This document shows positions 27,634-35,325 of a stretch of DNA of 64,000 nt, piece by piece. Positions within the stretch are counted from its first letter, which is position 1, and the number at the start of each line of letters is the position of its first letter. A program made the position numbers and the translations under genes. The notes beneath the pieces are model-generated. The model did no database searches. It saw only the letters and a list, made by a program, of their open reading frames with translations, and was not told the origin of the DNA. The DNA is from Nocardia sp. NBC_01327 (GTDB lineage: Bacteria > Actinomycetota > Actinomycetes > Mycobacteriales > Mycobacteriaceae), in the NCBI RefSeq assembly GCF_035958815.1, contig NZ_CP108383.1:3100001-3164000 (forward strand), read 5' to 3'.

Positions 27634-28938
27634 TCACGGGTGGGCCGACACCACGCGCGGCATGGCCGCCACGGTGCCCGGGCACGGTGCCGGGCAGGTG
27701 GCTGCGGCCAGTGCGGTGTGCGGACTGCGATGTCGCACCGAACCGAGCATGGCGAGGGTTTCCAGCGCGATGACGATCGTGCCGTAGGCGTAGGTGGTGG
27801 TGGCCAGGCCCAGCCGGGTCTGGCACAGCCCCGCGATCACGGTGGGCACGCTCAGAGCCAGATAGGAGACCACATAGATCGCCGTCACGACCTCGGCGCG
27901 ATTCTCCGCGGGTGAGAGACCGGTGAGCAGGCGCAGGGCCCCGGAGAAGGACGGGCCGAAGCCGATTCCGGCGATAATGCTGGCGGCGAAGAACAGCGCC
28001 GCCGAATGCGTGGCCACGCCCAGCATTGCCACGGCGACGCCCGTGATCAGCAGCAGCGGACCCCGCCGCAGCGCCTGATCGATGGTCCAATCGCGGGCCA
28101 GCAGGGCGGTGACAGCCGAAGTGCCCTGCAGTGCAACAACTACCAGCCCACCGGCCAGCGGGCTGGAGAGATGGAACTGCACCCGCATGAGAGCGCTGCC
28201 CAGGGCGAGATACAGCCCGCCCAGCGCCCAGGTGGCGGTGATCGACGGAAGCATGGTGACAAAGGCGGCTCGAACCTGCGGTGGCACCGACACTTTCGGC
28301 CGCAGCGACGCCAGCGCGCGCCCATCGGGCGCCACGGTCTCCGGAATCACCAGCACACCGAGGGTGATCACCACGAATGCCGCCGCCAGCAGCCAGTACA
28401 CCAGATGCGTGGGTGCGGGCGCGTAGGCGACCAGCAGTCCGGAACAGATTGCGCCCAAGGCCAATCCGCCGCCCGCCGCCACATTCGTCATCAGCGCCCC
28501 CAGCCGCGAATCTGCGGGTTGGAGATCGATGAGCGTCGCGCTGATCGCCCCCGTCGCCATCCCGGTGGCAATGCCCTGCAGAATGCGCGCCGCGAAAAGC
28601 CATGACACCGAATGCGCTTCGGCGAACACCAGCGTCCCGGCGAGCTCGAGCAGCACCGCTCCCACCAGCACCGGCCGCCGCCCGACATGATCGGACAGCG
28701 ATCCCGCGAACAGCAGCGTCACCAGCAACGCCAGCGCATTGACCGCATACACCGCCGTGGAAACCAGCGGCGAGTAATGCCACATCTGCTGATACACCGG
28801 ATACATCGGCGAGGGCGCCGCCGAGGCGAACAACAGCAGCGCCAGCGCCGTCGACAGCAGCCAGAACGCGGCGGACTGCGATATCCGATAACGCCCCGGC
28901 GCCTGCACGGCCCCGGCTCTTTCGGGAAGGTCTTGCAT
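27634..28938 (-). CDS. MFS transporter
   Basis: A 434-residue 12-segment major-facilitator protein. Motif A appears as GSLSDHVGRRPVLVG between segments 2 and 3, with LLFASAAPSPMYPVYQQ in segment 1 and the RILQGIATGMATGAISATL segment (motif B-like). ATG 28938 (MQDLPERAG) is chosen over 29103 because the upstream residues are not protein-like. The family cannot give the substrate; drug or metabolite efflux is plausible. It is divergent from the HSL esterase gene with about 135 bp between. Confidence 0.85.
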   Translation of the reverse strand: MQDLPERAGAVQAPGRYRISQSAAFWLLSTALALLLFASAAPSPMYPVYQQMWHYSPLVSTAVYAVNALALLVTLLFAGSLSDHVGRRPVLVGAVLLELAGTLVFAEAHSVSWLFAARILQGIATGMATGAISATLIDLQPADSRLGALMTNVAAGGGLALGAICSGLLVAYAPAPTHLVYWLLAAAFVVITLGVLVIPETVAPDGRALASLRPKVSVPPQVRAAFVTMLPSITATWALGGLYLALGSALMRVQFHLSSPLAGGLVVVALQGTSAVTALLARDWTIDQALRRGPLLLITGVAVAMLGVATHSAALFFAASIIAGIGFGPSFSGALRLLTGLSPAENRAEVVTAIYVVSYLALSVPTVIAGLCQTRLGLATTTYAYGTIVIALETLAMLGSVRHRSPHTALAAATCPAPCPGTVAAMPRVVSAHP

Positions 28939-29072
28939 CGCCCCAGACTTCCAGAGTTTCCCGCAATCGGCCCGGTATCGGGGCACCGTCCGTTCATCGT
29001 CGTTGCCCGAGAGGCTGACAAACTTTGCCCGGCAGGGGAATAGGGGTAGGGGATCGGGAGTTGAGTGCAGGC

Positions 29073-30050
29073 ATGACTTACGCATTCGATCCGGAGTTGG
29101 CACCGTGGGTGGATCGGCTGCGGCCGGCGGATTATCGAGATGTTCCGGGGGCGCGCGCTCAGATGCGTGAGCTGTTCGCGGGACGACCTCAGGTGCGGGT
29201 GCCGGACTCGGTGCGGATTCGAGATCTGGTTGCTCGGGGTGACGATGCGGGTGTCGAGGTGCCGGTGCGGGTCTATACGCCGGTGGATGGGGAGGGGGCG
29301 CTGCCTGCGCTGCTCTATGTGCACGGTGGCGGGTTCGTGCTGGGTGACCTGGAGATGGTGCACGCCAAGATGATTCGGTTCGCGGCGGAGGTGGGGATTG
29401 TGGTGGTGTCGGTGGACTACCGGCTGGCGCCCGAGCACCCGTTCCCGGCCGGTCTGGAGGATTCCTATGCCGCGCTGCGGTGGGCGGTGCGGGAAGCGGG
29501 CGAGCTGCGGATCGATACCACTCGGATCGGGGTGGCCGGCGACAGTGCGGGTGGCGCCATTGCGGCGGGGCTCGTTCTGTTGGCGCGGGATCAGCATGGG
29601 CCCGAATTGTGCTTCCAGCTCTTGGATTTCCCTGCCACCGACGATCGGTTGCAGACCCCTTCGGTCATCGAATACGACGACACCCCGAATTTGGACGGCC
29701 CCAGTCTGCAGGTGATCTGGCGGCACTATCTGGGTCCGGAGGTCGAACCCGGCAGTGCGGACGTGTCGCAGTATGCGGCCGTGGCGCGGGCGACGGATCT
29801 GTCCGGCCTGCCGCCGACCTACATTTCGACCAGCCAGTTCGACCCGGTTCGGGATGACGGCATCGACTACGCCCAGCGTCTGGCCCGAGCGGGTGTGCCG
29901 ACCGAATTGCATTTGTACCCGGGCACTTTCCACGGCTCCGGCCTCGTCGCCGATGCCGCGGTGAGCCGTCGCGCCGCCGCTGATCAGCTCGACGCGCTGC
30001 GCCGCGGATTGCGGGTGGAGGCGTCCGCGTCCGAGCCCGCCGGGGTGTAG
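29073..30050 (+). CDS. Alpha/beta hydrolase, hormone-sensitive lipase family
   Basis: A 325-residue cytoplasmic esterase. The oxyanion-hole motif HGGGFVLGD lies near residue 80, the nucleophile elbow GDSAGG near residue 154, the catalytic Asp probably in FDPVRDDGIDYA near residue 255 and the His in YPGTFHGSG near residue 290. This is the full HSL (group IV) catalytic set, so it should hydrolyse short acyl esters. ATG 29073 (MTYAFDPEL) has a purine-rich site upstream. A family-typical start and no signal peptide place it in the cytoplasm. Confidence 0.88.
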   Translation: MTYAFDPELAPWVDRLRPADYRDVPGARAQMRELFAGRPQVRVPDSVRIRDLVARGDDAGVEVPVRVYTPVDGEGALPALLYVHGGGFVLGDLEMVHAKMIRFAAEVGIVVVSVDYRLAPEHPFPAGLEDSYAALRWAVREAGELRIDTTRIGVAGDSAGGAIAAGLVLLARDQHGPELCFQLLDFPATDDRLQTPSVIEYDDTPNLDGPSLQVIWRHYLGPEVEPGSADVSQYAAVARATDLSGLPPTYISTSQFDPVRDDGIDYAQRLARAGVPTELHLYPGTFHGSGLVADAAVSRRAAADQLDALRRGLRVEASASEPAGV

Positions 30051-30162
30051 GGCAGGAGCCGCATCGCGCCGGATGGGCTTGCGATCACCGCGCACGTAAC
30101 CCTCGTGAGGCGCAGCGGCACATTGATATTCCTTGGACTCTCTTGTCCACGAAAGGATTTCA

Positions 30163-30789
30163 ATGACCACCCTGCTGCATATCAATGCCTCGGCCCGTGG
30201 CGCGCACAGCCAATCCAGGGCGCTGGCCCAGACCTTCATCGAGGGTCTGACCGCGCGTGATCCGGAGCTGATCGTCGAGACGCTGGATCTCTTCGAGGCT
30301 GAACTGCCCGAATTCGGCACGCACGCCGCCGAAGCCAAGCTCGCGCTGTTCACCGGCCGGGATCAGACCCCGGAACAGCTGGTGGCCTGGGAGCAGGCGC
30401 GCACGGTCTTCGACCGCTTCGCGGCGGCCGATCAGTACGTCATCAATATCCCGATCTGGAATGCGGGCGTCCCGTACATCTTCAAGCAGTGGGTCGATAT
30501 CGTCACCCAGCCCGGCTGGGCATTCACCTTCGATCCGGAGACCGGCTACTCCGGGCTGCTCACTCAGAAGCGCGCGGTCACCGTCTACACCAGCGGCGTG
30601 CATCAGCCCGGCGTGCCGGTGGAGTTCGGCTCCGACTTCGCGACCCCGTTCGTACAGGACTGGCTGAACTTCGTCGGTATCAAGGACATTGCGGAAATCC
30701 GGTTCGCGCCCACGGTGCTGACCGAGGATGCGCAGGCCGGGTTCGCGACAGCTCAGGAGCGTGCGCGTGAGCTCGCCGCCGGATACTGA
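30163..30789 (+). CDS. azoR: FMN-dependent NADH-azoreductase
   Basis: A 208-residue flavodoxin-like quinone/azo reductase. The FMN phosphate-binding loop is INASARGAHSQSRALA near residues 6-20. NIPIWNAGVPYIFKQWVDIV and the GVHQPGV-containing loop line the flavin and substrate site. It reduces quinones or azo dyes with NADH; in vivo the job is probably quinone detoxification. ATG 30163 has aaagga 5-6 nt upstream. Its 3' end overlaps the MFS gene by 23 nt, so the two are probably one operon exporting or neutralising a redox-active compound. Confidence 0.9.
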   Translation: MTTLLHINASARGAHSQSRALAQTFIEGLTARDPELIVETLDLFEAELPEFGTHAAEAKLALFTGRDQTPEQLVAWEQARTVFDRFAAADQYVINIPIWNAGVPYIFKQWVDIVTQPGWAFTFDPETGYSGLLTQKRAVTVYTSGVHQPGVPVEFGSDFATPFVQDWLNFVGIKDIAEIRFAPTVLTEDAQAGFATAQERARELAAGY

Positions 30790-31987
30790 GCAGCAGGTCT
30801 GGGCGCCGACCGGGCGCACCGTCGGGGCCGTCTGCGCGGTGGGAATTCTGGTGGTCGGCCAGCTGTATGTGGTGCTGCCGGTGCTGAATCGGCTGGCGCA
30901 GGACTGGGATACCTCCAAATCGGCCGCGACCTGGACCACCACCGCATTCGGATTGGCCTACGGCGCAGGCTTTCTGGTGACCGGACCGCTCTCCGATCGC
31001 TGGGGGCGGCGGCCGGTCATCGTCGGCGGGCTCATCGCCACGGTGGTCAGCTCGCTCATCGTTGCTCTCGCGCCCGATGTGGGCACCGGGCTGGCGGCCC
31101 GCATCCTGCAGGGTCTCACCGCCTCGTTCTTCGCCCCGGCCGCCTTCGCCTATCTGTCGGAGCGCATTGCGCCGGAGCGCAGGATCTTTGCGCTCACCTG
31201 CCTGACCAGCTCGTTCCTCGCGGCGGGTGTGGTGGCGCAGGTGCTGGCACAGCTCATCGCGAATGCATGGGGATGGCATGCCATCTTCATCGTGGGCGCT
31301 CTCGCATTCGTGGTCTCGGCCGTGGTCCTGCAGGTCGTGCTGGAGGGCGCCGCCGACGAAAGGAAGAACACCGCGCCCTCGGCGGGATTCGGTGAGACGG
31401 TGCGCACCGTCTTCTCGCCCTTCGCAGCCCTGCTGCGGCAGGGCCGGCTGGTGCTGCTGTATGCGAGCTGCCTGGCGGTGCTCGGCTCGTTCGTCGGGCT
31501 CTACACCGGTATTCAGCTGGCACCGCCGCAGGGTGTGGGATCGAGCAATGGTGCGCTACTTGCCTTGCGGGCCAGTGCGATTCCCGCCATGATCGCGGTG
31601 CCATTGCTCGCCGGACGGCTCGGTGTGATCACACCGAGCACCCGGGTGATCGTCGCACTGGGCATCGCCGGGATAGCGGCCGCGGTGACAGCGATTCCGC
31701 TCGGCGGAGTCTGGGTCGCGGTCTGGCTGCTGGTGTTCGTCGCGGCGATCGCCGTCGCGGCTCCGGCCGCCGTGCAGGCGATTGCGGCGCGGGCCGGTGC
31801 GGCCCGCGGCGCGGCGACCGCGCTCTACACCTTCGCGCTTTTCGTCGGTGCCAGTGCGGGTCCGCAGCTGGCGAATCTAGTTGCCCACAGCGGGTATTCG
31901 GCGGTGGCGCTGGCCATTGCCGGACTGTCGCTGGCGGGTGCGGCGCTCGCCTACGCCTCGGCGCGGGGGACCGCCGCAGCAGCCTGA
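30767..31987 (+). CDS. MFS transporter coupled to azoreductase
   Basis: A 406-residue 12-segment transporter. Motif A reads GPLSDRWGRRPVIVGG; other segments are typical of DHA1 efflux pumps (ILQGLTASFFAPAAFAYLSER). GTG 30767 is chosen because aggag lies 8 nt before it; GTG 30761 would be too close. The overlap with azoR implies translational coupling. A drug or quinone substrate is inferred from the partner gene. Confidence 0.85.
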   Translation: MSSPPDTEQQVWAPTGRTVGAVCAVGILVVGQLYVVLPVLNRLAQDWDTSKSAATWTTTAFGLAYGAGFLVTGPLSDRWGRRPVIVGGLIATVVSSLIVALAPDVGTGLAARILQGLTASFFAPAAFAYLSERIAPERRIFALTCLTSSFLAAGVVAQVLAQLIANAWGWHAIFIVGALAFVVSAVVLQVVLEGAADERKNTAPSAGFGETVRTVFSPFAALLRQGRLVLLYASCLAVLGSFVGLYTGIQLAPPQGVGSSNGALLALRASAIPAMIAVPLLAGRLGVITPSTRVIVALGIAGIAAAVTAIPLGGVWVAVWLLVFVAAIAVAAPAAVQAIAARAGAARGAATALYTFALFVGASAGPQLANLVAHSGYSAVALAIAGLSLAGAALAYASARGTAAAA

Positions 31988-32063
31988 ATCGGAGTATCCG
32001 GCGGGGGCCATCGGCGTCCTCCGCGCGGCGCGACGGGGGTTTTCACCACCCTGGTTTGAATCG

Positions 32064-32093
32064 TTGTCTGTAATTCACTGCGCCACATAGTTT
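32064..32093 (+). promoter_or_regulatory. Predicted promoter for the SAM-IV leader
   Basis: A -35 like ttgtct (32064-32069), an 18-nt spacer and a -10 like tagttt (32088-32093) would place the transcript start near 32100, just where the riboswitch begins. This is a pattern match, not proof. Confidence 0.5.
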
Positions 32094-32100
32094 TTCAATC

Positions 32101-32204
32101 ACGGTCATGAGTTCCAGCGTCAAGCCCCGGCTTGCTGGGCGGCAACCCTCCAGCGACGGCGGGGTGCTCCGGGTGACGACCGGATGGCGGCAGAAGCGCC
32201 GCCA
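32101..32204 (+). ncRNA. SAM-IV riboswitch
   Basis: A cis-acting S-adenosylmethionine aptamer of the actinobacterial SAM-IV class. The landmarks are in order: P1 5' strand ggtc (32103-32106), ccagc at 32114-32118 pairing with gctgg at 32134-32138 (P2), the invariant agccccgg between them, the core ggcaaccctcca, then ggggtgctccgggtga and the P1 3' strand gacc (32178-32181). A hairpin tggcggc / gccgcca (32185-32204) follows, as expected for the extra SAM-IV stem. The next gene starts 30 nt downstream with a strong cggaggt ribosome site, so control may be at translation initiation, with SAM binding expected to turn expression off. Confidence 0.9.
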
Positions 32205-32233
32205 TAAGCGTGCTCGCTCTCGGAGGTAGAACC

Positions 32234-33022
32234 ATGTCTGTAGCCCAACTTTCCTCGGCGCATCCTGCCGCCGAACCCTTGACGGCCGGCGCGATACTGC
32301 TGGTCGCCGACCGGTTCCGGGGCATTGCCGAGGACGACCGGGCCTTTACGGTGTCCGGGCTGGTCGCCGCCCTGCGCGGCGGCCGGCTGCGGGAGGCGAC
32401 GGAGCCGCTCACCATCCATCTCGGGCAGGGCGTCACCGGCCACGATCTGGACTATGTCGAGCATGTGGCGACCGTGCACGCTCCGGCCGGAGTGCAGGTG
32501 ACCGGTCCGGTCGCCGAGCCCGCGCCGCGACACCAGGTGCACAAGTATCAGAACTCGAATGTGCTGCTGGCCAACCTCATTCGGGAGAACGACACCGAGT
32601 TCCGGGCCGATCTGCGGATTCACGGTGACAATGAACTACTGCTGGACCACCAGACCGGCGAACACGTGCAGGGCCTGGTGATCGTCGAGGCGGTCCGGCA
32701 GCTGTTCCTCGGGGCGTTCGAGCTGGAGTACGGCCGGCGCTGGCCCGAGCAGCACTTCTACATCGTCTGGAACAGCATCGAATTGGAGTTCACGTCGTTC
32801 CTGTTCCCGCTGCCCGCCACCCTGCACGCGGTCCTCACCCCGGTCGCCATCGAGGATCCCGCCAAGCTGGAGTTCGCCATCGAAGTGGATGTGCGCCAGC
32901 TCGATCGCAGCGTGGCGACCGCCCGCATCACCTACGCCGCCCTGCCGAACGAGCGCATTTCGCAGATCGAACGGCACAAGGCGGCCAAGGCGATCGCGGC
33001 CTACCTCGGTGCGGTGGCATGA
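32234..33022 (+). CDS. AfsA-like hot-dog domain protein
   Basis: A 262-residue protein with two hot-dog repeats of the AfsA/ScbA type. AfsA condenses a beta-ketoacyl-ACP with dihydroxyacetone phosphate in gamma-butyrolactone synthesis. The first repeat shows the family pattern VHKYQNSNVLL, then DHQTGEHVQGLVIVEAVRQ (the E...RQ residues are catalytic in hot-dog AfsA proteins). The second covers IVWNSIELEFTSFLF to the C-terminus. The N-terminal 85 residues are extra. It is somewhat shorter than AfsA (about 300), so the product may differ from a classical gamma-butyrolactone. ATG 32234 has ggaggt 7 nt upstream. It is the first gene after a SAM-IV riboswitch and overlaps the HAD gene. Confidence 0.82.
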   Translation: MSVAQLSSAHPAAEPLTAGAILLVADRFRGIAEDDRAFTVSGLVAALRGGRLREATEPLTIHLGQGVTGHDLDYVEHVATVHAPAGVQVTGPVAEPAPRHQVHKYQNSNVLLANLIRENDTEFRADLRIHGDNELLLDHQTGEHVQGLVIVEAVRQLFLGAFELEYGRRWPEQHFYIVWNSIELEFTSFLFPLPATLHAVLTPVAIEDPAKLEFAIEVDVRQLDRSVATARITYAALPNERISQIERHKAAKAIAAYLGAVA

Positions 33023-33750
33023 GCGCCCCCGCTGCCGCGGCCTTCTTCGATGTCGATGAAACCCTCATCACGGTCAAGAGCATGTTCGCCTTCCAGCGCT
33101 TCTGGCTGGCCGAGCATGGTGACGACGGCGCCGAATACGCGCGACTGAGCGGGGAGGTGAAGGAGCGGGCGGCCGCGGGCGTGCCCCGGGAGGAGGTCAA
33201 TCGGCACTATTACCGCGCGTATCGCGGTGTGCGTGCCGACGAGCTCGCCGCGGCGGGCAGGCGGTGGTTCGAGGCCTTCACCGCCGAGGGCGCCGCCTAC
33301 TACACGGACGGGGTGGAAACACTGCGCGCCCACCGTGATTCGGGGGTGGTGACGGTTCTTCTCTCGGGATCGTTCGCCGCGCCGCTGGCCCCCGTGGCGG
33401 CGGCGCTCGGCGCGGATCACCTCATTGCCACCAGCCTGGTGGTGGATGAGAACGGTCTGCTGACCGGCGAGATCGAACGCCCGATGATCGGTGCGGGCAA
33501 GGCCGATGCCGTGGTGAGATTCCTGCTCACACACGGAATCTCGGTCGAGAACACCTATGGCTACGGCGATCACGCCAGTGATCTGCCGTTCCTGCGGGCG
33601 GTCACGCACCGGGGCTTCCGGGGTGACGATCCGGTGCTGGTCGAACAGGCGAGCGCCGGGAGCTGGATTCATCTGAGCGACAGGGTGAGTGCCGCGATCG
33701 GTGACCCCGGCCGGATTCTCACGGAGCAGGAAGCGGTAGCGGTGTGGTGA
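33019..33750 (+). CDS. HAD-IB family phosphatase (SerB-like)
   Basis: A 243-residue haloacid-dehalogenase phosphatase. Motif I is FFDVDETLI near residues 9-17 (Asp nucleophile and general acid; the second Asp position is DVDET), motif II is VTVLLSGSFAAPL, motif III is in GAGKADAVVRF, and motif IV is YGYGDHASDLPFL. This subclass acts on phosphoserine-like or small organic phosphates. The start overlaps the AfsA-like stop (ATGA). A phosphatase next to AfsA fits the dephosphorylation step known in butyrolactone/butenolide routes; that link is inferred. Confidence 0.88.
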   Translation: MSAPAAAAFFDVDETLITVKSMFAFQRFWLAEHGDDGAEYARLSGEVKERAAAGVPREEVNRHYYRAYRGVRADELAAAGRRWFEAFTAEGAAYYTDGVETLRAHRDSGVVTVLLSGSFAAPLAPVAAALGADHLIATSLVVDENGLLTGEIERPMIGAGKADAVVRFLLTHGISVENTYGYGDHASDLPFLRAVTHRGFRGDDPVLVEQASAGSWIHLSDRVSAAIGDPGRILTEQEAVAVW

Positions 33751-34586
33751 CCAGGACGTACGAGCTGACCCCGACCACCCAGGGTCCGCTGTATCCGCCG
33801 AGCGAAGTACTCGATGCCGCAGGCGATTTCATTGTTGTCGGCTGGCTGAACGAACCCGGTCCGGACGGTTCGGTCGCGCGGTGCTGGGGCCGGGCCATCG
33901 TCTCGGCCGAGACGCCGGTGCCGAAGTTCGGTGCGCTGGCGCCGTATACGGTCGTGCGCGAACTCCCGGAGGAATTGCCGGAGGCGGATGCGGCAAGCGT
34001 GCTGTACACGCTCCCACTTCCCTTGCCCGCCAATAACTATCCGATGGTGTTCGCGCCCGACCAGCGGCCCGACGCCGATACCGTGCGGCGTCCGAGCTAC
34101 CCGTTCCACGAGACGCCGATTCCGGATCTGCGCCCCGAGGACGGCCGCAGGCTCACCACCCCGGTGACCCTGGGGGAGTGGCTGCGGGCGCGCGGCAGTG
34201 TCGAGGTCACGGTCGATGCGGAGGGCCGAACAGGCGAATTCCGTTTCGAATTCACCGATCTCATTCCCGATTCGCTCTACACCGTGATGTCGTTGCGCAG
34301 CAATGACCTCGACCCGGACGCACCCACGCGTCCCGGGCCGCTCGGGGTGCCCAATGTGTTCATCACGGATCCGGACGGTTCCGGCGCCTATCGTGCCGTA
34401 CTGCCGAATCCGTTTCCCGATCCGGCCTTACCCGGCGCGAATCGGATCATCAGCGTTGTAGTGCTGTGGCAGAGCTATCAGCAGAACTACGGCGGAGCCA
34501 TCGGCCACTTCGGACTCGGTGGCGATATTCATGCGCAGCTGAAGCTGCCGAGCCCCACCTTCGAGGAGTTCCTGACGAGAGATTGA
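33744..34586 (+). CDS. Unknown protein, third gene of the SAM-IV operon
   Basis: A 280-residue protein starting at GTG 33744, inside the end of the HAD gene, so translation is coupled. No signal peptide is visible, although the C-terminal half (SVEVTVDAEGRTGEFRFEFTDLIP, VPNVFITDPDGSGAYRAVLP, IGHFGLGGDIHAQLKL) is a predicted beta-sandwich like those usually found outside cells. The N-terminal part has Trp, Pro and Asp-rich turns. Two His near the C-terminus could bind a metal. No family is recognised. Its place in the operon suggests a role with the AfsA-like product. Confidence 0.7.
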   Translation: MVTRTYELTPTTQGPLYPPSEVLDAAGDFIVVGWLNEPGPDGSVARCWGRAIVSAETPVPKFGALAPYTVVRELPEELPEADAASVLYTLPLPLPANNYPMVFAPDQRPDADTVRRPSYPFHETPIPDLRPEDGRRLTTPVTLGEWLRARGSVEVTVDAEGRTGEFRFEFTDLIPDSLYTVMSLRSNDLDPDAPTRPGPLGVPNVFITDPDGSGAYRAVLPNPFPDPALPGANRIISVVVLWQSYQQNYGGAIGHFGLGGDIHAQLKLPSPTFEEFLTRD

Positions 34587-34605
34587 AATCCGTGTGTGCG
34601 GTGTG

Positions 34606-34632
34606 ACGGCGGGGTCCTTCGGGCCCCGCCGT
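34606..34632. terminator. Bidirectional terminator with UUCG loop
   Basis: Stem acggcggggtcc / ggccccgccgt (one bulged base) closed by a ttcg tetraloop, between the convergent operon (stop 34586) and tetR gene (stop 34634). Confidence 0.85.
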
Positions 34633-34633
34633 T

Positions 34634-35254
34634 CTACTCGGTGAGCGTGCGCACCGACAGCCGCGCGCATTCGGCCGCCAGTTCGGCGGTGGACAGCGGC
34701 AGGCTGCCCTCGAGCCAGCCCTCGATCAGCTGATTGACCCCGCCGGTGATGAACAGCGCCGCGCGGCGCAGTGATTCGGGATCGAGTTCGGTATCGAGTG
34801 CGGTCGGCGCGTACTGCACAACCAGATCGGCGATGATGCCGAGCATGGCGTGCCGGCGCTCCGCAAGCCCCGCCACCCCGGCCGGATCACTGGTCGCGAT
34901 GCGGTGGATATGCGGATCACCGGCAACGATATCGAGCAGGGCCTGCAACCCCGATTGCAGCTTTTCCGCAGCGCCGCCCGCCTCGGCCACGCCCGCCTGA
35001 ACCATGGCGGTGAGCAGTTGATCGCGGAGCTGATCGGCAATGGCCACCAGCAGTTCGTCGCGATGGGCGAAGTGCTCGTAGAAGTAGCGATCGGTGAGCC
35101 CGGCCGCCTTGCACACCCCGCGCACGGTCACCGCCGCCGTGCCCGATTCGCCCCACAGCTGCCGCCCGACCGTGAGCAGCCGGGTGCGGCGTTCGGCGCG
35201 CCTGTCCTCGGCGCTCACGCCGCCATAGCTGCGAACCACTCCCGGCCTTGTCAT
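34634..35254 (-). CDS. TetR-family repressor
   Basis: A 206-residue regulator. The N-terminal helix-turn-helix (LLTVGRQLWGESGTAAVTVRGVCKAAGLTDRYFYEHFAHRDELL) is at about residues 28-72, and a TetR C-terminal ligand domain with helices follows. ATG 35254 (MTRPG) is chosen over TTG 35263. It is divergent from the carotenoid oxygenase gene, and the intergenic region holds a consensus promoter followed at once by a gacgac-gcct-gtcgtc palindrome, so it probably represses that gene. The -35 box of that promoter overlaps its own start codon. Confidence 0.87.
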   Translation of the reverse strand: MTRPGVVRSYGGVSAEDRRAERRTRLLTVGRQLWGESGTAAVTVRGVCKAAGLTDRYFYEHFAHRDELLVAIADQLRDQLLTAMVQAGVAEAGGAAEKLQSGLQALLDIVAGDPHIHRIATSDPAGVAGLAERRHAMLGIIADLVVQYAPTALDTELDPESLRRAALFITGGVNQLIEGWLEGSLPLSTAELAAECARLSVRTLTE

Positions 35255-35301
35255 TGACAGCAATCCTAGAACACCGTAACAATTGGACGACGCCTGTCGT
35301 C
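35254..35301 (+). promoter_or_regulatory. Promoter and operator of the carotenoid oxygenase gene
   Basis: ttgaca (35254-35259, perfect -35), a 17-nt spacer and taacaa (35277-35282) form a near-consensus housekeeping promoter. The inverted repeat gacgac-gcct-gtcgtc (35286-35301) covers the expected start point, ideal for repression by the divergent TetR protein. Confidence 0.75.
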
Positions 35302-35325
35302 AGAATGCGGATTCAAGGGAGAATC

